A DNA stretch of 64,000 nucleotides, from the NCBI RefSeq assembly GCF_013414345.1, contig NZ_CP058670.1, positions 1,488,001 through 1,552,000 of the forward strand, given 5' to 3'. Position 1 is the stretch's first letter, and the number at the start of each line of letters is the position of its first letter. A program made the position numbers and the translations under genes. The notes under the pieces were generated by a model. The model was not told where the DNA came from, did no database searches, and was given only the letters and a program-made list of their open reading frames with translations. Origin of the DNA: Microcella indica (GTDB lineage Bacteria; Actinomycetota; Actinomycetes; Actinomycetales; Microbacteriaceae). Below, piece after piece: positions 1-11,273 of this stretch.

Positions 1-2051
<2,051 letters not shown>

Positions 2052-2474
2052 GCCGAAGACCGCGCGCTCGTCGCATCCGCCGCGAGACGGAGATGGCGGG
2101 CTCGAACGCGCTGAAGAATCACGATTGGATAACGAGAGCGCCGGTCCGCGGAGGCTCGAACGGCCGCTCGATCCGCACGTTGGTGCTGATCTGGTGCATC
2201 TCGAGGCCCGGGAGGCCGGTTGGCACGCGGCACGCGCACCCTGTTATCGTCGCCCGCTGTCCCCCGGTGTCGCGTCCGACACGGCCGGTTCGGGATCATC
2301 CGCCCCCACGTCCGCGCGCGGCACCGAGATCGATGCCGCACGTCAGGCGCTCGAGAGCGGAAGCCACCGATGGCTTTCCTGCACGGCGCGTGCACCCTGT
2401 GTCGCTCTGTGCCTCTCGGCGCTCGGACCACTGATCCAAGACCTCACCCGCATCGCGGCGAGGCACAGGAGACC
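2052..2474. other. Intergenic region upstream of the betaine ABC operon
   Basis: This 423-bp gap lies between the start of the decayed protease gene (minus) and the ABC operon (plus), so it should hold divergent promoters. Open frames on both strands have arginine-rich, non-protein-like composition. A possible plus-strand promoter is TTGGCA near 2219 with TTATCGT near 2243, but the spacing (about 19 bp) is long and this is weak. No RNA gene or repeat was seen. Confidence 0.4.
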
Positions 2475-3770
2475 GTGACTGACGAGATCGCATTGAAGGC
2501 CGAGGGTCTGTACAAGATCTTCGGGCGCCGCAGCACCGAAGCACTCCGACACCTGCGTGACGGCGGCGCGAGCGCCGACCTCGACTCCGAGACCACCGCC
2601 GCCGTCATCGACGCCGGCTTCGAGGTCACGCGCGGCGAGATCTTCGTCGTCATGGGCCTTTCCGGCTCGGGCAAGTCGACTCTCATCCGCATGCTCAACG
2701 GGCTGCTCACCCCGACTGCGGGCACCGTGGAGATCGGCGGGGAGCCCCTGACGGGCATCCCCGCGCGCCGCCTGCGCACCCTGCGTCAGAAGCGCGTCTC
2801 GATGGTCTTCCAGCACTTCGCCCTGCTGCCCCACCGCACCGTGCTCGAGAACGTCGCATACCCGCTCGAGATCCGCGGCGACTCGCGCGCCTCGCGCCTC
2901 GAGGCTGCACGCAAGACGATCGAGCTCGTCGGCCTCGGCGACTGGGCCGAGTCGATGCCCGACGAGCTCTCCGGCGGCATGCGCCAGCGCGTCGGCATCG
3001 CCCGCGCTCTCGTCGCCGACACCGACGTGCTGCTCATGGACGAGGCGTTCAGCGCGCTCGACCCGCTCATCCGCCGCGAGATGCAGGAGCAGCTGCTCGA
3101 GCTCCAGGAGACGCTCGGCAAGACCATCGTCTTCATCACGCACGACCTCAACGAGGCGATGTTCCTCGGCGACCGCATCGCCGTCATGCGGGACGGCCGC
3201 ATCGTGCAGGTCGGCACGCCGGAGGACATCCTCACCGACCCCGCCAACGACTACGTCGAGCAGTTCGTCCAGGATGTCGACCGAGCCCGCGTGCTCACCG
3301 CGTCGAGCGTCATGGAGCCCGCGAAGGGCGTTGCGCTCGCGAGCGCCGGGCCGCGCGCGGCGCTGCGCACCATGCGGGACGAGCAGATCTCTGCCGCGTT
3401 CGTCGTCGGTCGCGACCGCCGCCTCCTCGGTGTGATCTCCGATCGGGATGCCCTGCAGCTCGTCCGCTCGGGGGCCACCGATCTGGCGAGCGCCGTGAGC
3501 GACGACTACTCGGCCGTGGAAGCCTCGACGGCGCTCCTCGAGCTCGTCGTCCCCTCGGTGGAGTCGCCCCTGCCGCTCGCCGTCACGGATGAGAAGGGGC
3601 GCCTTCTCGGCGTCGTGCCGCGCATCACGCTCCTCATCGCCCTGGGCGGCGCCCAGGCTCCTACGGAGGAGATCGCGGTGCTCGAGCCGCCGCTTCCCGT
3701 CGCGATGGTCGACAAGGCGCTGCAGGACTCGTCCGATGGGCAGACCACCGCGAAGGAGGTGCGCTCATGA
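2475..3770 (+). CDS. Glycine betaine/proline ABC transporter ATPase (ProV/OpuAA type)
   Basis: ATP-hydrolysing subunit of a quaternary-ammonium (compatible solute) importer at the inner face of the membrane. Residues 61-68 are Walker A (GLSGSGKS), 165-172 the ABC signature (LSGGMRQR) and 185-196 Walker B (VLLMDEAFSALD). A C-terminal region from about residue 285 looks like paired CBS domains, as in ProV/OpuAA, where they sense ionic strength. The GTG at 2475 is chosen because CAGGAGA lies 5 nt upstream and family similarity begins here; the frame stays open back to 2220 but that part is not protein-like. It overlaps the permease gene by 4 nt (ATGA). Length 431 residues is usual. Confidence 0.95.
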   Translation: MTDEIALKAEGLYKIFGRRSTEALRHLRDGGASADLDSETTAAVIDAGFEVTRGEIFVVMGLSGSGKSTLIRMLNGLLTPTAGTVEIGGEPLTGIPARRLRTLRQKRVSMVFQHFALLPHRTVLENVAYPLEIRGDSRASRLEAARKTIELVGLGDWAESMPDELSGGMRQRVGIARALVADTDVLLMDEAFSALDPLIRREMQEQLLELQETLGKTIVFITHDLNEAMFLGDRIAVMRDGRIVQVGTPEDILTDPANDYVEQFVQDVDRARVLTASSVMEPAKGVALASAGPRAALRTMRDEQISAAFVVGRDRRLLGVISDRDALQLVRSGATDLASAVSDDYSAVEASTALLELVVPSVESPLPLAVTDEKGRLLGVVPRITLLIALGGAQAPTEEIAVLEPPLPVAMVDKALQDSSDGQTTAKEVRS

Positions 3771-4732
3771 CCGATCTCTTCCGCATTCCCTTCGGTGACT
3801 GGATCGAGGGCGGCGTCGACTTCGTCGTCGACAACTTCGCCGCATTCTTCGGCGTCCTGCGCAGCATCTTCCTCGGCATGTACGACGCCATCGGCTGGGT
3901 GCTCGTCACACCGCCGTTCTGGGTCATCATCATCGCCGTCGCCGTGGTCGCGCTCTTCGCGCGCGGCTGGCTCTTCGCTCTCGGGTCGACGCTCGGTCTG
4001 CTCTTCATCGTGTCGGTCGACCAGTGGGTCAACGCGATGGATACGCTCGCACTCGTCCTCGTCGCGGCCTTCATCGCGACGGTGATCAGCGTGCCGCTCG
4101 GCATCGCGGCGGCCCGCACGACGACGTTCTCGACGATCATGCGCCCCGTGCTGGACTTCCTGCAGACGATGCCCGCCTTCGTCTACCTGATCCCGGCGCT
4201 CCTGCTCTTCCGGGTCGGCGTCGCCCCCGGCATCGTCGCGACGATCATCTTCGCGCTCGCCCCCGGAGTGCGACTGACCGAGCTCGGTATTCGCGGCGTC
4301 GACAAGGAGGTCGTGGAGGCCGGGCGCGCGTTCGGCTCCTCGCCCGGTCGCATCCTGCGCCAGATCCAGTTGCCGCTCGCACTGCCGACGATCATGGCCG
4401 GGGTCAATCAGATCATCATGCTGTCGCTGTCGATGGTCGTCATCGCCGGCCTCGTCGGCGCGGGTGGACTCGGTGGCGAGATCGTCGCGAGCCTCGGGCG
4501 TCTCGACACGGCCCTCGGCGCCGAAGCGGGCCTTGCCGTCGTCGTGCTCGCCATCCTGCTCGACAGGCTCACCGGCGCCTTCGGGCGCAAGCAAGGGCTG
4601 TATGCGCGCCTCCGGGCCGCGAACGCCGCTCGGCAGCGCACGGGTGCCCGCAACGAGACGCCCGCAGAGTCAGACGACGAGGCCTCGGTGGCCATGGCCG
4701 CCGGCCCTCGCCGCTCCCCCGGCGGCAACTGA
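3767..4732 (+). CDS. Glycine betaine/proline ABC transporter permease (ProW/OpuAB type)
   Basis: Membrane subunit pairing with the preceding ATPase (4-nt overlap). The 321-residue protein has a long N-terminal segment and several transmembrane helices (for example PPFWVIIIAVAVVALFARG and TLALVLVAAFIATVISVPLG). An EAA-type coupling loop with EAGRAFGSSPGRIL contacts the ATPase in this family. The C-terminal 40 residues are polar and probably cytoplasmic. Together with the downstream binding lipoprotein this makes a complete three-gene osmoprotectant importer. Confidence 0.94.
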   Translation: MTDLFRIPFGDWIEGGVDFVVDNFAAFFGVLRSIFLGMYDAIGWVLVTPPFWVIIIAVAVVALFARGWLFALGSTLGLLFIVSVDQWVNAMDTLALVLVAAFIATVISVPLGIAAARTTTFSTIMRPVLDFLQTMPAFVYLIPALLLFRVGVAPGIVATIIFALAPGVRLTELGIRGVDKEVVEAGRAFGSSPGRILRQIQLPLALPTIMAGVNQIIMLSLSMVVIAGLVGAGGLGGEIVASLGRLDTALGAEAGLAVVVLAILLDRLTGAFGRKQGLYARLRAANAARQRTGARNETPAESDDEASVAMAAGPRRSPGGN

Positions 4733-4845
4733 CCCCCAGACCCGCGTTCGCGCACCAGCGCGAGCGTGCGTGCCGCCCTCGGTGACCCGGGGGCGACCAC
4801 GTGAACGACCGCGGGAGATCCCCGTAGGTCACGAAAGGAGACACT

Positions 4846-5751
4846 ATGACGAAGCGCCGCAACGCGCTCCTGGCCGCCTCGGCGGCCGCCGCTCTCGTGC
4901 TCGCCGGTTGCGCCGGCGAGACCGGTGAGAACGGCAGCAACGGCGACGAGGGTTCGCCCGAGTCGCAGGGCTCGATCACCCTCGCCGTCTTCAACGGCTG
5001 GGACGAGGGCATCGCGACCTCCGAGCTGTGGAAGGCCATTCTCGAGGACGAGGGTTACGACGTGACCCTCGAGTACGCCGACGTCGCCCCGCTCTTCGCG
5101 GGTCTCTCGACCGGCGACTACGACTTCACGACCGACGTCTGGCTGCCCGGCACCCACGCCGAGTACGTCGAGGAGTTCGGCGACGACATGATCGACCTCG
5201 GCCCGTGGAACACCGAAGCCGCACTGACGGTGGCCGTGAACGAGGATGCCCCGATCGACTCCCTCGAGGAGCTCGCCGCGAACGCCGACGCCTTCGGCAA
5301 CCAGATCGTCGGCATCGAGCCCGGCGCCGGCCTCACCGCCGCGATGGAAGACGCCGTCATCCCGAACTACGGCCTCGACGGCATGGAGTTCACGACCTCG
5401 TCGACCGCCGCGATGCTCACCGAGCTCGAGGCTGCGACGAGCGCCGGCGAGAACGTCGTCGTGACGCTGTGGGAGCCGCACTGGGCCTACGGTGCGTTCC
5501 CCATCAAGAACCTCGAGGACCCTGAGGGTGCTCTGGGCGAGGCCGAGGGCCTGCACATCTTCAGCCGCACCGGCTTCGACAGCGACTTCCCGCAGGTCGC
5601 CGACTGGCTCGGCAACTTCGAGATGTCGCTCGACCAGCTCTACGACCTGGAGAACCTCCTCTTCGTGGACAACGACACCGACGACTACGGCCCCCTCGTG
5701 GACCAGTGGATCGCCGACAACCAGGAGTACGTCGACTCGCTCACCGAGTAA
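4846..5751 (+). CDS. Glycine betaine-binding lipoprotein (ProX/OpuAC type)
   Basis: Extracellular solute-binding component of the upstream importer. A lipoprotein signal peptide ends in the lipobox LAGC (Cys22), followed by a Gly/Ser/Glu-rich linker and an OpuAC-type fold. Aromatic-rich motifs NGWDEG, DVWLPGTH and LWEPHWAYG fit the Trp/aromatic cage that holds betaine-like cations. The start has an excellent AAAGGAG ribosome site 6 nt upstream. A 113-bp gap separates it from the permease, so it may also have its own promoter, which is common because binding proteins are needed in excess. A strong hairpin follows the stop. Confidence 0.94.
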   Translation: MTKRRNALLAASAAAALVLAGCAGETGENGSNGDEGSPESQGSITLAVFNGWDEGIATSELWKAILEDEGYDVTLEYADVAPLFAGLSTGDYDFTTDVWLPGTHAEYVEEFGDDMIDLGPWNTEAALTVAVNEDAPIDSLEELAANADAFGNQIVGIEPGAGLTAAMEDAVIPNYGLDGMEFTTSSTAAMLTELEAATSAGENVVVTLWEPHWAYGAFPIKNLEDPEGALGEAEGLHIFSRTGFDSDFPQVADWLGNFEMSLDQLYDLENLLFVDNDTDDYGPLVDQWIADNQEYVDSLTE

Positions 5752-5765
5752 GTCGTCCCTCCTCA

Positions 5766-5799
5766 CGAACGCCGGTCGCCTTCGGGCGGCCGGCGTTCG
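5766..5799 (+). terminator. Hairpin terminator after the betaine operon
   Basis: A 15-bp stem (5766-5780 with 5785-5799, one G-T wobble) closed by a TTCG tetraloop starts 14 nt after the stop codon of the binding protein. There is no strong T-run, which is usual for high-GC actinobacteria. Confidence 0.75.
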
Positions 5800-5905
5800 C
5801 CGTCTCGTGCTCGTTGCACGCGCGAAACCTCTGTGACACGAGCTCGCTTTACGGTTGACGGTGGCGTCGCTGCTCCGAGACGGCGCTGGCCTCGAGGAGG
5901 AGCCC

Positions 5906-7540
5906 GTGACCGGTCCCCGTTTCCCCCGTCGTCGGCGCTTCGTCGTGGCGGTGTGCATGGCGGCACCCGCACTCCTCATGAGCATCGCTCTCTCCCTGCT
6001 CCCGGCACCTGCATCTGCATCTGCATCTGCCGAGACGGCAGAGTCAGGGGGAACCATCGTGTACGAGGGCGGCATGCAACTCTCCTCGTCCGACGGTTTC
6101 ACCGTCGACGTCACCGCTCGGCTCACGGTCGAGTGCGCCAACGACGCCAGCTGCACCGCTCTCGTCGTCATCACCGGGGGCGACTTCGTCGCTTCACCGA
6201 CGAACGACCAGGCACTGCCCTTCGCGGCGGGTCGCGCCAGCGCCGACCTCCCCTACTACGGAGACATCTGCCAGTTGCGTTTCATCGGCGCCGGCGCCGT
6301 GACCGTCGACGCGACACCCGATGTGGCCATCGTCACGAGGCAGTCAGCACCTGTCTCGACGAGCTGCCCGGACGGCTCGACCGCGACCGCGTCCGCCGCC
6401 ACGGTGAGCGGCACGCTCTCCTACGTCTCCGGGGCCTCCTGCCTCAGCGACGGCACGTGCCCGACACCCACGCCGACACCGACCCTCACGCCGACCGAGA
6501 CCGCGAGCCCGATGCCGACCACGGCCACCATCGAGCCGGCCGTCGCAACAGAGGCGCGGGACTGGGACGACCCCGGCGTCCTTTCCACACTGCGCCCCTT
6601 TCGCAGTATCGGCACCCCCTCTGCCGCACTGTGGAGCGTCACAGGCGCCATCGTCTTGAGCATCCTCATCGCATTGCCCACCGTTCTGCTCGACGCGACG
6701 AGCGAGCGAGTGACGGAGCGCGCCGAGCAGCGGCGACGTGCGCGGGGGCTCGCGCCGGCTGACCCCTCCGCGCGCCCGCCGCTCACGGTACTCGGCTGGC
6801 CCGCCGCCCTCGCCGGGTTGCTGGTCGCCGCCACCGCCTCGACCTACGTCGACCCCGAATTCGCTTTCGATGCGGCAGGCTGGCGCACGGCAGCGGGCAT
6901 CGACGCCGGATTCCTCGTCGTCATCGCCCTCGGATGGGCGGTCGTCACCGCCGTCATGCGCTCGATCCGGCCCCAGTGGCGACCTCGCATCGAATTCCGG
7001 CCCCTCACGTTGCTGTTCGTCATCACCGCTGTCGCGTTCAGTATCGTGAGCGGCTTCCAGCCCGGCGTGGTCTTTGGTCTCGTCGCGGGAGTGGGGTTCG
7101 CGGGCTCGATCAGCGAGCGCGCTCGTGCCGGCTCGGCCCTGATGCTCGCGGGTTTCATGGTCGTCACCGGCGCTGCGGCATGGGCGGGTTACAGTCTGCT
7201 CGTACCCGTCTTCGACAACCCCGACCTTCTGCAGCTCCTCGCACTCGAATGCCTCGCGGCAATCACCATCGCTGGCTTCTCGGCCCTGCCCATCGCTCTG
7301 CTGCCCCTGCGTGGCCTCCTCGGCCGGGCCGTGTGGCAGTGGAGCCGCCTCGTGTGGGTCGGCCTCTACGCGATCGCGGTGGGCGCCTTCCTCTTCGTGC
7401 TGATCCCCCTGCCGGACTCTTGGCAGTGGGTCGAGCTGGACTACCTCGCGTGGGGCATCGGCTACGCCGTCTACTGCGTCGTCGCCGTCATCGCGTGGGC
7501 GGTCTCCGCGCGCGGGGCAGGTAGCAGCGCTACGACGTAG
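5906..7540 (+). CDS. Secreted-domain plus multi-pass membrane protein, unknown function
   Basis: About 544 residues. An N-terminal signal peptide (arginine-rich, then a hydrophobic stretch to LPAPASASASA) leads to an extracellular domain of about 170 residues with several cysteines. A Pro/Thr stalk (PTPTPTPTLTPTETASP) follows, and then about eight predicted transmembrane helices. The GTG at 5906 is preferred because GAGGAGG lies 6 nt upstream; the frame is open from 5855. A CATCTG tandem repeat around 6010-6029 encodes the Ala-Ser run at the signal-peptide end. No enzyme motif was recognised. The end overlaps the convergent glycosylase gene by 11 nt. Confidence 0.8.
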   Translation: MTGPRFPRRRRFVVAVCMAAPALLMSIALSLLPAPASASASAETAESGGTIVYEGGMQLSSSDGFTVDVTARLTVECANDASCTALVVITGGDFVASPTNDQALPFAAGRASADLPYYGDICQLRFIGAGAVTVDATPDVAIVTRQSAPVSTSCPDGSTATASAATVSGTLSYVSGASCLSDGTCPTPTPTPTLTPTETASPMPTTATIEPAVATEARDWDDPGVLSTLRPFRSIGTPSAALWSVTGAIVLSILIALPTVLLDATSERVTERAEQRRRARGLAPADPSARPPLTVLGWPAALAGLLVAATASTYVDPEFAFDAAGWRTAAGIDAGFLVVIALGWAVVTAVMRSIRPQWRPRIEFRPLTLLFVITAVAFSIVSGFQPGVVFGLVAGVGFAGSISERARAGSALMLAGFMVVTGAAAWAGYSLLVPVFDNPDLLQLLALECLAAITIAGFSALPIALLPLRGLLGRAVWQWSRLVWVGLYAIAVGAFLFVLIPLPDSWQWVELDYLAWGIGYAVYCVVAVIAWAVSARGAGSSATT

Positions 7541-8108
7541 CCTTCTTCGCCGCCTTGGCAGCGCGCTTGAACTCCCGCACCTCGGCGAGCGTCTCGGGGC
7601 TCGTGATGTCGGCGACCGAGCGGCGTGAGCCTTCCACCGCGTAGTCCCCGGCCGCCTCGCGCCACCCGGGCGCGTCCACACCGTACTGCTTGCCGAGGAG
7701 GGCGAGGAAGATGCGCGCCTTCTGCTCGCCGAAGCCGGGCAGTGCCTTCAGCCGCCTCAGAACCTCCGCGCCGTCGGGCTCGCCCCGCGTCCACACTGCC
7801 GCGGCGTCACCCTCCCAGTCGCTCACGAGCTGCGCGCACAGGGTCTGGATGCGCGCGGCCATCGAGCCGGGGAAGCGGTGCACAGCGGGCGACTGCGCGC
7901 ACAGCGCGGCGAACTTCTCGGGGTCGTGCGCGGCGATGGCGCGGGCATCGAACGACCCGAGCCGGTCGCGAATCTTCGCCGGCCCCGCGAACGCGACCTC
8001 CATGGCGACCTGCTGGTCGAGGAGCATGCCGATGAGCAGGGCGAGCGGCTCGGTCGAGAGCAGGCGGTCGGCGTCGGCATCACCCGTGATGTGCAGTTCC
8101 TTCGTCAT
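7530..8108 (-). CDS. HhH-GPD family base-excision repair protein
   Basis: 192 residues with the helix-hairpin-helix-GPD architecture of DNA glycosylases. LIGMLLDQQVAMEVAF is the conserved QQ helix, LKALPGFGEQKARIFLALLG is the hairpin that grips DNA, and GVDAPGWREAAGDY follows at the GPD position. No C-terminal 4Fe-4S cysteine cluster is present, so it is not a standard endonuclease III. This small family is widespread in actinobacteria and its substrate is not settled. The ATG at 8106-8108 is chosen although the frame is open to 8321. It converges on the preceding membrane protein gene with an 11-nt overlap. Confidence 0.85.
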   Translation of the reverse strand: MTKELHITGDADADRLLSTEPLALLIGMLLDQQVAMEVAFAGPAKIRDRLGSFDARAIAAHDPEKFAALCAQSPAVHRFPGSMAARIQTLCAQLVSDWEGDAAAVWTRGEPDGAEVLRRLKALPGFGEQKARIFLALLGKQYGVDAPGWREAAGDYAVEGSRRSVADITSPETLAEVREFKRAAKAAKKATS

Positions 8109-8193
8109 GCCTCCATGGTCGCACCTGAGTGCACGACCCGGCAGTCTCGCTAGGGTGCACGCGACCGACCGACCGACCGAAGGAGGGACGACC

Positions 8194-8463
8194 ATGCCCG
8201 AGAACAACGACAATCCGAGCCTGAAGAACCCCGAGATGTACGAGAAGCTGCGCGATGACGGCGCGTCGAAGGAGAAGGCGGCTCGCATCTCCAACGCTGC
8301 GGCGCGCGACGGCGAGAGCACTGTCGGGTCGCGCGGAGGCGACGCGCCGCCCTACGAGGAGTGGACGGTGGAGGAGCTACGAGACCGCGCGCGGGAGCTC
8401 GACCTCAGCGGCTACAGCGACCTGCGCAAGGAGGAGCTCATCGAGCTGCTGCGCTCGCACTAG
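8194..8463 (+). CDS. Small DUF7218/Rho N-domain-like protein
   Basis: 89 residues beginning MPENNDNPSLKNPEMYEKLR. The first half is the charged DGASKEKAARISNAAA segment typical of small actinobacterial proteins now called DUF7218. The second half (EEWTVEELRDRARELDLSGY, then LRKEELIELLRSH) is a Rho termination factor N-terminal/SAP-like helix-extended-helix. It probably binds nucleic acid, but the exact role is unknown. A strong AGGAGGG site lies 6 nt upstream. The leader holds four GACC repeats (8163-8178), a simple-sequence tract close to the probable promoter. Confidence 0.85.
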   Translation: MPENNDNPSLKNPEMYEKLRDDGASKEKAARISNAAARDGESTVGSRGGDAPPYEEWTVEELRDRARELDLSGYSDLRKEELIELLRSH

Positions 8464-8478
8464 CCGCAGGACGCGCGA

Positions 8479-9483
8479 CTACACCGTCTGCGGCAGAACG
8501 CGCCTCAGGACGTCCGCGAGAGTCACGACCCCGAGCATCCTCTCGCCGTCCATGACGACCGCGAGCTGCACGCTCGCCTCGCGCATGCGCGACATGACCT
8601 CGTACACTGGCGTTCCCGCAGCGATCACATAGGCCGGGCGCGCGGTCGCGGCGGCCGGCGACTGCGGCGCGGCGAGCAGCGTGTCGCGCACGTGCACGAC
8701 ATCCGGTGCGCCGCTCTCCGTATCCAGAAGGATGCGCAGGTGGCCCGAGGCCATCGCGACCTCCTGCACGTCGGCGACGGTCGCGCTGGCGGGCACGGAC
8801 GTAGGCGGGCTGTCGGCCGAGACGAGCGACTCGACCGTGAGCGACTGCAGGTCGATGATGCCGCTGATCTGCCGGCGGAACTCCGGCTCGAGCACACCCG
8901 CCTGCGCCGAGTGCTCCACGAGCTGGCGAATCGTGTCGGCATCCTGACCGCCGACGGCCGCGCGGTCGACAGGTTCGACGCCCGTCGCGGCCACCAGCCG
9001 GTTGGCGATCGCATTGACCCAGCGCAGCAGCGGCCGGAAGACGTTGACGAAGAATCGCGAGGGAATGCCGATGATGCGCGCCGACACCTCTGGGTGCGCG
9101 ATCGCCCACGACTTCGGCGCCATCTCTCCGACGACGAGATGCAGGAACGTCACGAGCAGCAGGGAGAGCGCGAAGGCAGTCGCATCGGATGCCCATTCCA
9201 CGAGTCCCCACGAGGTGAACAGCGGGCCCAGCCACGCGTCGACGGCCGGTTTCGTGACCGCGCCGAGCGCGAAGGTGCACGCCGTGATGCCGAGCTGCGC
9301 GACCGCGAGCATCATCGTGAGCTCGTTGACGCCCTTGAGGGCGGCTCGCGCCGACCTGCTCGTGGTGGCCTGCTCCTCCAGACGATGGCGGCGGGCGCCG
9401 AGCAGCGAGAACTCGATGACGACGAAGAACGCGCTCAGGGCGATGAGCGCGACCGTCGCGGCAAAGACGACCCAGCCGTTCAT
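8479..9483 (-). CDS. CNNM/CBS-domain membrane protein (HlyC/CorC-like family)
   Basis: 334 residues. The N-terminal half is a DUF21/CNNM transmembrane domain starting MNGWVVFAATVALIALSAFFVVIEFSLLGARR, with the conserved GEMAPKSWAIAHPE. The C-terminal half carries a CBS pair, ending VMDGERMLGVVTLADVLRRVLPQ. This family is linked to Mg2+/divalent cation efflux or homeostasis. It overlaps the upstream, larger paralogue by 4 nt (ATGA), so the two are co-translated and may form a heteromeric transporter. It lacks the C-terminal CorC_HlyC domain of its partner. Confidence 0.9.
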   Translation of the reverse strand: MNGWVVFAATVALIALSAFFVVIEFSLLGARRHRLEEQATTSRSARAALKGVNELTMMLAVAQLGITACTFALGAVTKPAVDAWLGPLFTSWGLVEWASDATAFALSLLLVTFLHLVVGEMAPKSWAIAHPEVSARIIGIPSRFFVNVFRPLLRWVNAIANRLVAATGVEPVDRAAVGGQDADTIRQLVEHSAQAGVLEPEFRRQISGIIDLQSLTVESLVSADSPPTSVPASATVADVQEVAMASGHLRILLDTESGAPDVVHVRDTLLAAPQSPAAATARPAYVIAAGTPVYEVMSRMREASVQLAVVMDGERMLGVVTLADVLRRVLPQTV

Positions 9484-10910
9484 CGGCCCGCCTCCTCGGT
9501 CTCGCGCGGGTCGTCCGCGTCGTCGGGCGTCGGTGGAGCATCCGCGTCGTCGGAGCGGCCGGGCGTCTCGATGAGGCGAACGCGCACCTCGCTCGGCACG
9601 TGGCGATCCACCTCGAGCACGTCGACCTCGAGATGGCGAGTGGGCGGGTGGTCCTCCACGAGATCGGCGCCGTCGATAGGCAGCTCCACCGTCACGGTGT
9701 CGCCTGCCGCGGGAAGCTCGCCTCGCGCGGCGATGAGCAGACCGGCGATCGTCTCGTAGTCGCCGCGCGGGAGATCATGGCCGACGGCGCGCTCCACCTC
9801 GTCGACGTGCACGTCGCCGTCCATGAGCCAGATGTCGTCGCCGTCGGGCACGACGAGCTCGCTCACATCCTGATCGTGCTCGTCGGTGATCTCGCCGATG
9901 ACCTCCTCCGCGAGGTCTTCGAGCGTGAGGACGCCCGCGAAGCCGCCGTACTCGTCGATGACGCACGCCAGCTCGTTGCGCGTCGACGTGAGCTGGGTGA
10001 GCGCGTCGGGCAGCCGCATGAGGGTGGGCAGCACGATCGTCGGGCGCATGAGCTCGGCGACGGGTGTGTCTCCCCCGAGGGTCGTCTCGAGCACGTCGAT
10101 GAGGTGGATCACGCCGAGCGGCTGCTCGTCTTCACCGATCACCGGGTAGCGCGTGTGGGCCGTCGCCATGAGCTCGCGAATCTCGGCGAGCGTCGTGCCG
10201 GGCCGTGCGATGTCGACCTGCGAGCGCGGGATCATCGCGTGCTCGACGTCCTGCTGCGGGAAGTCGAGGATGCGATCGAGCATGAGCGACAGCTCTTCGG
10301 GCAGGTCGCCGCTGTCGCGCGAGTCGCCGATGATGCGCTCCAGGTCGACCGCGGTCGCGCTCGAGTCGACGTCGTGCACGGGCTCGATGCGCAGTGCCTT
10401 GAGCAGCAGGTTCGCCGAGGCGTCGAACACGGTGATGAGCCAGCCGAACACAGCGAGGTAGATGGTGGTCGAGCGGGCGAGCCAGCGCGCGAGCGGCTCG
10501 GCGTTCGCGATCGCGAGGTTCTTGGGGAAGAGCTCGCCGAAGATCATCTGCACGACGGTCGCGACGACGAGGGCGAGCACCGTGCCGACGGTGATGCTCA
10601 CGGCCGCCGGCACGCCGACGCCGCCCAGCAGGTGCCCGAGGGACTCGCCGACGAGCGGCTCGGCGACGTATCCGACGAGCAGGCCCGTGATGGTGATGCC
10701 GAGCTGGGCGCCCGAGAGCATGAACGAGTTGCGCTTCGTGACGGCGAGCGCGCGCTCAGCGGCCTTGTCACCGTCGGCCGCGCGCGCCGCGAGGCGCAGT
10801 CGGTCGACCGACATGTAGGCGAACTCCTGCGCGACGAAGTAGCCGTTCGCGGCGATGATCACGATGATCACGACGACGCCGACGAGCAGCGAGACGATGG
10901 CCTCGATCAC
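9480..10910 (-). CDS. CNNM/CBS/CorC-HlyC membrane protein
   Basis: 476 residues: N-terminal CNNM (DUF21) domain with about four membrane helices and GELFPKNLAIANAEPLARW, a central CBS pair (about residues 205-330; HAMIPRSQVDI, IDEYGGFAGVLTLEDLAEEVIGEI), and a C-terminal CorC_HlyC domain (WLMDGDVHVDEVERAVG...ETIAGLLIAARGELP). First gene of a two-gene operon with the shorter paralogue. The predicted role is divalent-cation (Mg2+/Co2+) export or regulation. The old hemolysin name is historical and does not imply a toxin. The acidic C-terminus (DDADAPPTPDDADDPRE) is disordered. Confidence 0.92.
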   Translation of the reverse strand: MIEAIVSLLVGVVVIIVIIAANGYFVAQEFAYMSVDRLRLAARAADGDKAAERALAVTKRNSFMLSGAQLGITITGLLVGYVAEPLVGESLGHLLGGVGVPAAVSITVGTVLALVVATVVQMIFGELFPKNLAIANAEPLARWLARSTTIYLAVFGWLITVFDASANLLLKALRIEPVHDVDSSATAVDLERIIGDSRDSGDLPEELSLMLDRILDFPQQDVEHAMIPRSQVDIARPGTTLAEIRELMATAHTRYPVIGEDEQPLGVIHLIDVLETTLGGDTPVAELMRPTIVLPTLMRLPDALTQLTSTRNELACVIDEYGGFAGVLTLEDLAEEVIGEITDEHDQDVSELVVPDGDDIWLMDGDVHVDEVERAVGHDLPRGDYETIAGLLIAARGELPAAGDTVTVELPIDGADLVEDHPPTRHLEVDVLEVDRHVPSEVRVRLIETPGRSDDADAPPTPDDADDPRETEEAGR

Positions 10911-11273
10911 GATCGGCTCACGAGGGAGATGCGCACGAGGTCGAAAAGGCCTGCGTGACGAGAACGATGGTCAGATCGACTATGGCTCGGGTCGTCAGAC
11001 GACGACCCTGTTGTCTTCGCGGTGCGATCCACGGGTGTTCGGTGCCTCCAGGCATCGGTGAGTCAGTGCTCTCAGATTACCGAGTCGCCTGTGGCCCTGC
11101 TGAGAACTCCCCCGCGCCCGCCGCTGCCCACCCCCGGGCATCTCCACAATTCAGGAGTGGAGTCGCTTAACGGGGCGCTACAACCCGCCGACGGGCGTGT
11201 CGCGCGCCTCATCGTGCGCGAGCTCCTGAATTGTGGAGACGCGGGCGGGGGCGGCGGCTGAGGCGCGCGGCGG
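10911..11273. other. Intergenic region holding a palindromic repeat
   Basis: A 363-bp gap between the start of the CNNM operon (minus) and the end of the SRPBCC operon (minus). It should hold the CNNM promoter near 10920-11080 and, at its far side, the palindromic repeat annotated at 11141-11239. No credible open frame was seen. Confidence 0.5.
11141..11239. repeat. Palindromic intergenic repeat, copy 1
   Basis: A perfect 17-bp inverted repeat (11141-11157 TCTCCACAATTCAGGAG; 11223-11239 its complement) encloses 65 bp. G/C-rich sequence outside the arms is also roughly complementary. A related element with the same CCACAA/TTGTGG arms followed by GAGTG lies at 55303-55359. It sits at the 3' end of the SRPBCC operon and may act as its terminator; the recurrence suggests a dispersed REP-like family. 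Confidence 0.7.

Noticed and set aside
2219-2250. Promoter for the betaine operon (TTGGCA / TTATCGT)
   Set aside because: Spacing is about 19 bp and the -10 match is poor; mentioned only as a weak possibility.
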